Positions 8,255 through 14,430 of a stretch of DNA of 32,619 nucleotides are shown here, piece by piece. The position numbers and the translations under genes were made by a program. How positions within the stretch are numbered: the stretch's first letter is position 1; each line of letters starts with the position of its first letter. Source of the DNA: Chloroflexota bacterium (GTDB lineage Bacteria > Chloroflexota > Anaerolineae > Anaerolineales > Villigracilaceae). Below the pieces are notes generated by a model. That model was given only the letters and a program-made list of their open reading frames with translations. It was not told where the DNA came from and did not search any database. The DNA lies in assembly GCA_005778035.1 (NCBI GenBank), contig SXKT01000012.1, positions 1-32,619 on the forward strand. Direction: 5' to 3'.

Positions 8255-9690
8255 TGAATTTCAATTTGATGGCAGTTTTTCCTGAATTGCTCTTGTTGGC
8301 GCTTGCTGTTGTAATTTTGGTGGTAGACCCATTTTGGAAAGATAGCAACCGCAAAAACAACCTGGGTTGGTTAGCTACCCTCGGTTTGTTTGGTGTCATC
8401 CTTGCCAGTTTATTATTCGCGGCACCTGCACAGGACCAATTGGCTTTGGGTGGCATGGTTCGTTACGACGGTTTGGGTTTCGTCTTCAAGATGTTGTTCA
8501 TCTTTACGGCAGCTGTTTCTTCCCTGTTCTTTATGGATTCTGAGAAACTGGCTAACCGTGCTGAAGCTTATGTTCTTTTGATCGCGGCGACCATTGGTAT
8601 GAACTTCATGGCCAGCTCTACCGACCTGGTGATGATCTACCTGGCTATCGAGACCACTTCGATCCCAATGTATGTTCTCAGCGGTTTCATGCTCGATGAC
8701 AAGAGATCGACTGAGGCTGGGTTCAAGTATTTGTTATTCGGCGCTTTCACCTCGGCGATCTTCCTTTATGGCTTGTCCTTGGTTTATGGCTTCTCTGGTA
8801 CTACCCAGATCAGCGATATGCGCGGCTTTTTTGGAACTTTCAATCCCGTCTCTGGCGGATTGTTGTTCCTGCTGATTGTTGGGCTTGGCTTTAAGATCTC
8901 TTTGGTTCCTTTTCACTTTTGGGCACCCGATACATATGAAGGCGCACCCACACCGGTGGCGGGTTTCCTCAGCACTGCGTCCAAAGCTGCCGGCTTTGCG
9001 TTGCTGATGCGCCTGTTTGTGATGGCCTTCCCTCAGATGGCGGAACACTGGCAGATGTTGTTGGCTGTGATGGCGACCCTCTCTATGACCTTGGGTAATT
9101 TGGTCGCTTTGGCACAAACCAACATCAAACGCCTTCTTGCCTATTCCTCCATTGCCCATGCTGGTTATGCCTTGGTTGGTTTGGTTGCCAATAGCAAATT
9201 TGGCATCGAATCGGTGGTGTATTATTTGATCGCCTACGTGGCCACCAACTTGGCAGCATTTGGCATTATCGCTGTGTTCCAAAAATCGACAGGCAGCGAC
9301 GAGATCAGGGCATTTGATGGCATGAGCCGACGGTCTCCCTACTTGGGTTTGGCAATGTTGGCAGCCTTCCTTTCCTTATCCGGCATGCCACCCTTTGGCG
9401 GTTTCATCGCCAAGGTGTTGGTATTCGCCGCCGCTATGGAAGCCGGTTGGACCTGGTTGGTCATCGTTGGCGTACTCAATTCGATCGTGGGTGTGTACTA
9501 CTACCTGACCGTACTTAAGTACGTGTACCTGTACCGCATGGAAGGGGAAGTGGAGGAGGGACACCCGATCCATTCCAGCCGCCCCGCCGTGATCGCATTA
9601 TCGATCGCCTCACTCGGCGTGATCGTGGTAGGGGTCATTTTCTCGCCTTGGTTTGGGATGGCAACCCGAGCCGCGGCAAGCTTGTTTTAG
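8254..9690 (+). CDS. nuoN: NADH-quinone oxidoreductase subunit N
   Basis: VGLGFKISLVPFHFWAPDTYEGAPTPVAGFLSTASKAAGFALLMR; start overlaps nuoM2 stop (TAATG). Confidence 0.96.
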   Translation: MNFNLMAVFPELLLLALAVVILVVDPFWKDSNRKNNLGWLATLGLFGVILASLLFAAPAQDQLALGGMVRYDGLGFVFKMLFIFTAAVSSLFFMDSEKLANRAEAYVLLIAATIGMNFMASSTDLVMIYLAIETTSIPMYVLSGFMLDDKRSTEAGFKYLLFGAFTSAIFLYGLSLVYGFSGTTQISDMRGFFGTFNPVSGGLLFLLIVGLGFKISLVPFHFWAPDTYEGAPTPVAGFLSTASKAAGFALLMRLFVMAFPQMAEHWQMLLAVMATLSMTLGNLVALAQTNIKRLLAYSSIAHAGYALVGLVANSKFGIESVVYYLIAYVATNLAAFGIIAVFQKSTGSDEIRAFDGMSRRSPYLGLAMLAAFLSLSGMPPFGGFIAKVLVFAAAMEAGWTWLVIVGVLNSIVGVYYYLTVLKYVYLYRMEGEVEEGHPIHSSRPAVIALSIASLGVIVVGVIFSPWFGMATRAAASLF

Positions 9691-9701
9691 AAATTTGTCC
9701 A

Positions 9702-9743
9702 TCATCAACCGCTCTTCCGGGGTCACCTGGGGGAGCGGTTTGA
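9702..9743 (+). terminator. Possible weak hairpin/terminator at the end of the nuo operon
   Basis: AACCGCTCTTCC ... GGGGGAGCGGTT can pair over ~12 bp with two G-U wobbles; only a short T run follows. Confidence 0.4.
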
Positions 9744-9745
9744 GA

Positions 9746-9772
9746 TTGACCAACGATTGTTTGTGATATAAT
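9746..9772 (+). promoter_or_regulatory. Candidate promoter for the atp genes: TTGACC - 15 nt - TGA TATAAT
   Basis: Perfect TATAAT (9767-9772) with extended -10 TG (9764-9765), TTGACC at 9746-9751; only 8 nt to the ATG at 9781. Confidence 0.6.
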
Positions 9773-9780
9773 ACACGACC

Positions 9781-10050
9781 ATGAATGAGCAAGAACGCAA
9801 AAACTCTGACAAACAGGCGCGATCCAACCTTGCCTTGGCAGCAGTTGCCAGCCAGGTGGGGGTGGTCACGATCGTAATTGTTTTTGCGGCACTTATTGGT
9901 GGTTTGTTGTTGGATAAGCAATTCGATACCAAACCAATGTTCACCCTTTTGTTACTGGTGTTCAGCATGCCGGTAACTGTTTTCCTAATGATCAAGATCG
10001 TCAAGAGTGCCACAAGTCGCATTCAGCCGGTCATCAAAAAAGAAGAATAG
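9781..10050 (+). CDS. AtpI/AtpZ-like small membrane protein of the ATP synthase operon
   Basis: 89 aa, two predicted TM helices, position directly before atpB, AtpZ-like pattern GGLLLDKQFDTKPMFTLLLLVFSMPVTVFLMIK. Confidence 0.75.
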   Translation: MNEQERKNSDKQARSNLALAAVASQVGVVTIVIVFAALIGGLLLDKQFDTKPMFTLLLLVFSMPVTVFLMIKIVKSATSRIQPVIKKEE

Positions 10051-10076
10051 AAAATCTTATAAGGAGGTAATTCGTT

Positions 10077-11090
10077 GTGACAGGAACTCCAAAACAGAAA
10101 GTATGGGGCCGTTGGGTTGTTCTCGCGGCGTTCGTGCTTGGCTTGTACCTGTTCACCGGCTTCTTTGGGTTTGGCCTTGCCATCCCGGTTGTAATGCCGG
10201 CCGTTGTACTGCCTACCGAACCACTCACAGAGATCATCCACACCCCATTGGGCGAGTTTTTCCTTAGCGGCACCTTGGTTGCCTTGCTCATCGCAGATGC
10301 AGCCATCATCGCTATCGCGCTTGGCATCAGCGCCGCAGTAAAAAAAGGCGACCTGATCCTGACCGGTATCGTGGGTGCTGTTGAAGCCTTGTTGGAAATG
10401 CTGCATGGCATGACCGAAGGCACCGCCGGTAAATGGACCAAACAGATCTTCCCTTGGTTTGCTACCATCACCTTGCTGGTGATGATCGCTAACTGGACCG
10501 AGCTTTTGCCTGGCGTTGAAACGATTGGCCGATTAGTGCAAGATGAAAAAGGCCACTATGAGTTACAACAAGTAGGCCCGATCCAAAGCATCATTAATCC
10601 TGCCGAAGATGGCCATGCTGCTGAAGGTGAGCATCACGAAGGCTGGCACCTGTACCCATTTGTCCGTGTTGTCTCAACAGACTTAAACTTCACGGTCGCC
10701 TTGGCACTGGTCGCGGTGGTGATGATCCAGTACTTTGGCATCAAATCGCAAGGCCTGGCTTACTTTTCCAAGTTTTGGGCAACAGGCACGGTCTTCTCCA
10801 AACCGATCTTTGGTGTGATCGATTTTGGCGTTGGTCTGCTTGAGATCGTCTCCGAATTTTCAAAGGTCCTGTCATTTGCCTTCCGTCTTTTTGGTAATAT
10901 TTTCGCTGGTTCCGTTTTGCTGTTTGTTATTGGCTCCTTGGTACCAGTATTTGCACAGTCCATCTTTTATTTGTTGGAATTTTTCGTGGGCGCCATTCAG
11001 GCGTTCGTGTTCGGTCTGTTGGCAATGACCTTTATGGCGCAAGCCACACAAGGCCACGGCGGCGAACATCACGAGGAAGCACACGCGTAA
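10077..11090 (+). CDS. atpB: ATP synthase subunit a
   Basis: FRLFGNIFAGSVLL (essential Arg helix), C-terminal FVGAIQAFVFGLLAMTFMAQATQGH; SD AAGGAGG. Confidence 0.95.
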   Translation: MTGTPKQKVWGRWVVLAAFVLGLYLFTGFFGFGLAIPVVMPAVVLPTEPLTEIIHTPLGEFFLSGTLVALLIADAAIIAIALGISAAVKKGDLILTGIVGAVEALLEMLHGMTEGTAGKWTKQIFPWFATITLLVMIANWTELLPGVETIGRLVQDEKGHYELQQVGPIQSIINPAEDGHAAEGEHHEGWHLYPFVRVVSTDLNFTVALALVAVVMIQYFGIKSQGLAYFSKFWATGTVFSKPIFGVIDFGVGLLEIVSEFSKVLSFAFRLFGNIFAGSVLLFVIGSLVPVFAQSIFYLLEFFVGAIQAFVFGLLAMTFMAQATQGHGGEHHEEAHA

Positions 11091-11150
11091 GCTTCGGGCG
11101 CTTGCCCGGGTAAACCATTTTACAATTGGCGGAACCCCCGCCCGAAACTT
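11089..11150 (+). other. atpB-atpE intercistronic stem-loop
   Basis: TTCGGGCG (11093-11100) pairs with CGCCCGAA (11139-11146); stem extends to 12 positions with one mismatch; lies just upstream of the atpE SD GGAGGA. Confidence 0.55.
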
Positions 11151-11168
11151 TAACGGAGGATTTGATCT

Positions 11169-11396
11169 ATGGATGCAAATGCAGCTAAATTAATTGGTGC
11201 TGGTCTGGCTATGATCGGTGCCATCGGCGCAGGTGCCGGTATTGGTATCGTCGCGAGCGGCGCTGTACAGGCGATGGGCCGTAACCCAGATGCCACCGGT
11301 ACGATTCAGACCAACATGATCCTTGGCATCGCGTTCGCTGAAGCCGTGGCCATTTACTGTTTGGTCGTCGCTCTCCTTATCCTGTTCGTTTTCTAA
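11169..11396 (+). CDS. atpE: ATP synthase subunit c (75 aa, predicted H+-type)
   Basis: Glycine-rich TM1 GAGLAMIGAIGAGAGIGIVASG, RNPDA loop, carboxylate in GIAFAEAVAIY. Confidence 0.96.
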   Translation: MDANAAKLIGAGLAMIGAIGAGAGIGIVASGAVQAMGRNPDATGTIQTNMILGIAFAEAVAIYCLVVALLILFVF

Positions 11397-11414
11397 GATA
11401 ACAGGAGGTACACC

Positions 11415-12149
11415 TTGGAAGCTTTAGGTATTAATGGATCATTTTTACTGGTTCAAATCGTAAACCTGATCATCGTTTATGTTGTTGTTAGCAAATGGAT
11501 CGTCGGCCCGATCATCTCCATGCTCGAGAAACGCCGCGAAACAATTGCCCAAGGCATCGAAGATGCCCGTGTAGCCGCTGATGCCCGCGCCAATGCTGAG
11601 AAAGAAGCTGAGAAGATCATTGCCGAGGCTCAAACCAAGGCCAGCAAGGTTGTTCGTGATGCCAATGAGCGTGCCGAATCAGTGGCCCGCGATGTTAAAT
11701 CTGCTGCCGAAGCCGAAGCTGGCAAAGCCCGTGAAAAGGCCCTTGCCGGTGTTGAGGAAGAACGTGCCCGTATTTTGGGTGATCTTCGTGGCCAGGTTGC
11801 CGCCCTTTCCATCGCAGCTGCCCAAAAATTGGTCAACGATGCCCTGGATGAGAAACGCCAGCGCGCCCTTATCGATGAATTCTTTACCGGCGTAAAAGCC
11901 GGCAAGATCGTCGTGCTCGAAGATGCCAGCCTTACCGGCGCTACCGCTGAAGTGACCAGCGCTTTGCCACTTACGAGCGCTGAACAGGAATCCGCCAAAA
12001 AAGACGTCCTCGCCAAAACTGGTGCCCAGGCTGTATCTTTCAAGGTAGATCCTTCCATTCTCGGTGGTTTGGTTATCAAGGTCGGCGACAAGGTCGTAGA
12101 CGGTTCCGTCTCCGGCAAGCTCGAAGGCCTGCGCGCCAGCCTGCGCTAA
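11415..12149 (+). CDS. atpF: ATP synthase subunit b fused to the C-terminal domain of subunit delta
   Basis: N-terminal TM and long charged helix typical of b (LEKRRETIAQGIEDAR...), then delta-C pattern AEVTSALPLTSAEQESAKKDVLAKTGAQAVSFKVDPSILGGLVIKVGDKVVDGSVSGKLEGLRASL; TTG start with AGGAGG upstream. Confidence 0.88.
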   Translation: MEALGINGSFLLVQIVNLIIVYVVVSKWIVGPIISMLEKRRETIAQGIEDARVAADARANAEKEAEKIIAEAQTKASKVVRDANERAESVARDVKSAAEAEAGKAREKALAGVEEERARILGDLRGQVAALSIAAAQKLVNDALDEKRQRALIDEFFTGVKAGKIVVLEDASLTGATAEVTSALPLTSAEQESAKKDVLAKTGAQAVSFKVDPSILGGLVIKVGDKVVDGSVSGKLEGLRASLR

Positions 12150-12169
12150 TTACAGTTTTTGCTTGAACC

Positions 12170-12209
12170 AAAGCAGCCCTGATGTTATTATTGGGGCTGC
12201 TTTCTTTTT
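12170..12209 (+). terminator. Intrinsic terminator closing the bioenergetic block
   Basis: Perfect 10-bp stem AAAGCAGCCC (12170-12179) / GGGCTGCTTT (12194-12203) followed by CTTTTTA. Confidence 0.9.
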
Positions 12210-12211
12210 AA

Positions 12212-13822
12212 ATGATGACTATGAAAAGTAAAACTCTCCTCGATTTGCTCCCGGTTTTCACAAATGATTTTCCAGCCTCCTTCAACCTAACCCAGGTGGT
12301 GGCAGGTGTAACCGACGATTCGCGAAAGGTTATGCCTGGGTTCGTTTTTGTTGCATACTCGGGCGATAGTTCTGATGGCCACAAATACATCGAAACAGCC
12401 CAAAAAAATGGGGCCATTTTGGTTGTGGGAGACAAGCCTGCACAGCAACTGTGGTTGCCCAATTATGTGCAGGTAGAAAATTCTCGCAAAATGCTTGCCC
12501 ATTTGGCCGCGGCATTTTATGGCCATCCGGCTCATCATCTTACCGTTATTGGGGTAACGGGTACCGATGGAAAAACCACCACCGCGAACCTGATTTACGC
12601 GATCCTGCGGCATGCGGGTATTAAAGCCGGTCTGATATCGACCGTCAACGCGGTTATCGGAGATCAGGTGTTGGATACCGGTTTTCACGTAACCACGCCA
12701 GATGCACCTGCTGTTCAGCAGTACCTGGCGAAAATGGTGGAAAGCGGATTGACACATGTGGTGCTCGAAACTACATCGCATGGGTGGGCGCAATATCGAG
12801 TGGATGCTTGTGAGTTTGATATTGGAACAGTCACAAATATCACCCACGAACATTTGGATTACCACAAGACCTATCAAAACTACCTTCAGGCAAAAGCGCG
12901 CTTGCTTGAATCTCTCTCAATAACAAAACCCAAATCCAGCGGGCAGATCGGCCTCGCTGTGATAAACCGTGATGACGCGTCGTACGAGGCGCTCTCGCAG
13001 GTGGGTGTGCCTTGGGCTGTCTCGTATGGTTTCAAACACGGCTCTACGGTTTTGGCCAGCGATTACACCGCTACTGAAGCGGGAATTTACTTTAAGGTTA
13101 AACTGGAAGACAGTGAAACGGAACTGACTGTGCCACTGTACGGGAAATATAATGTTAGCAATTGCCTGGCGGCGATTGCGACGTCCGTATATGGGCTCGA
13201 GGTACCCTTACAAACCGCAACACAGGCACTTTCCCGGTTTGGTGGCATCCCCGGTCGGATGCAACGGTTTTCATTGGGGCAAAATTTTCTGGCCTTCGTC
13301 GATTTTGCACATACACCCAACGCTCTTGCTGTAACCCTGCAAACCGCCCAACAAATTCGCCAAAGCATGGTATCGGCTGGAAAACCTGCTGGGCGGGTGA
13401 TCGCGGTATTTGGATCGGCTGGGCTGCGTGATCGCGAAAAACGCCGCCTTATGGCTGAAGTAGCTGCCAAGAATGCTGATGTGACCATCTTGACCGCCGA
13501 AGATCCCCGAACTGAAGACCTTGGGGCGATCTTGTCAGAAATGTCTGCTGCGGCGATCAGCAACGGAGCCGAGGAAGGAAAGTCTCTCTTCAGCATTCAG
13601 GACAGGCCATCAGCCATTCGGTTTGCAGTAAGGTTGGCCACTGAAGGCGACATAGTTTTGTGCTGTGGCAAAGGACATGAGCAATCGATGTGCTTTGGAA
13701 CTGTGGAATACGCCTGGGATGATGCAGCAGGGCTTCAGGCTGCCTTGGCGGAATTATTAGGCAAGAACGGACCCGCAATGCCATTGTTGCCCACGACTCC
13801 CGGTTTTATCGCGAGGCCCTGA
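12212..13822 (+). CDS. murE: MurE-family UDP-N-acetylmuramyl-tripeptide synthetase
   Basis: GVTGTDGKTTTANLI P-loop, TTPDAPAVQQYLA, ETTSHGW, THEHLDYHKTYQNYLQAKARL, TAEDPRTED, CCGKGHEQ. Confidence 0.9.
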   Translation: MMTMKSKTLLDLLPVFTNDFPASFNLTQVVAGVTDDSRKVMPGFVFVAYSGDSSDGHKYIETAQKNGAILVVGDKPAQQLWLPNYVQVENSRKMLAHLAAAFYGHPAHHLTVIGVTGTDGKTTTANLIYAILRHAGIKAGLISTVNAVIGDQVLDTGFHVTTPDAPAVQQYLAKMVESGLTHVVLETTSHGWAQYRVDACEFDIGTVTNITHEHLDYHKTYQNYLQAKARLLESLSITKPKSSGQIGLAVINRDDASYEALSQVGVPWAVSYGFKHGSTVLASDYTATEAGIYFKVKLEDSETELTVPLYGKYNVSNCLAAIATSVYGLEVPLQTATQALSRFGGIPGRMQRFSLGQNFLAFVDFAHTPNALAVTLQTAQQIRQSMVSAGKPAGRVIAVFGSAGLRDREKRRLMAEVAAKNADVTILTAEDPRTEDLGAILSEMSAAAISNGAEEGKSLFSIQDRPSAIRFAVRLATEGDIVLCCGKGHEQSMCFGTVEYAWDDAAGLQAALAELLGKNGPAMPLLPTTPGFIARP

Positions 13823-14430
13823 TGATGCAAATGCCGGAACCAACCATATTGAAGGGCAAATTTATCCAATTGGAGCCAATGACGCTGGAGCATGTGGGCG
13901 GGTTGGCTTATGCCGGCAGAGATCCATCGATTTGGACTTATATGCTGTATGGCTTGGTGAATACTGAGGAAAAAATGGCCGGTTTTGTGAAAGAAATTTT
14001 GAGCCGCAAGGATGCTGGAACCGATGAGCCATACATTGTTCGTGACCTGGCAAGTGGCCGGATTGCAGGTGCAACCCGCTACCTGGATATTCGTAAAAAA
14101 GACCACGCGGTTGAGATAGGCGGAACTTTTTATGATACAGATTTTCAACGGACCTATGTCAACTCAGAAGCCAAGTATTTGTTGTTACAAAACGCCTTCG
14201 AAAAATTAGGCTGCATTAGGGTTCAATTTAAAGCCGATTCCCGCAACCTGCGATCTTTGGCAGCCATTGAAAGGTTGGGAGCTGTGAAGGAAGGCGTTTT
14301 GCGTAACCATATGCTCCTTGAGGATGGTACCTACCGGCATTCGGTCTATTACAGTATCTTGCCTGAAGAATGGCCGGTGATCAAACATACCCTTGCAGAG
14401 CGTTTGCAACTTTCTTCCGATCCAATTTAA
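13822..14430 (+). CDS. GNAT family (RimJ/RimL-like) N-acetyltransferase
   Basis: Acetyltransferase pattern LEPMTLEHVGGL... EIGGTFYDTDFQRTYVNSEAKYLLLQNAFEKLGCIRVQFKADSRNLRSLAAIERLGAVKEGVLRNHMLLEDGTYRHSVYYSIL; start overlaps murE stop. Confidence 0.85.
   Translation: MMQMPEPTILKGKFIQLEPMTLEHVGGLAYAGRDPSIWTYMLYGLVNTEEKMAGFVKEILSRKDAGTDEPYIVRDLASGRIAGATRYLDIRKKDHAVEIGGTFYDTDFQRTYVNSEAKYLLLQNAFEKLGCIRVQFKADSRNLRSLAAIERLGAVKEGVLRNHMLLEDGTYRHSVYYSILPEEWPVIKHTLAERLQLSSDPI

Noticed and set aside
8734-9282. 182-aa - strand ORF
   Set aside because: Antisense to nuoN, no protein-like motifs.
12212-14430. murE plus GNAT as part of the ATP synthase operon
   Set aside because: A strong intrinsic terminator (12170-12209) separates them from atpF.
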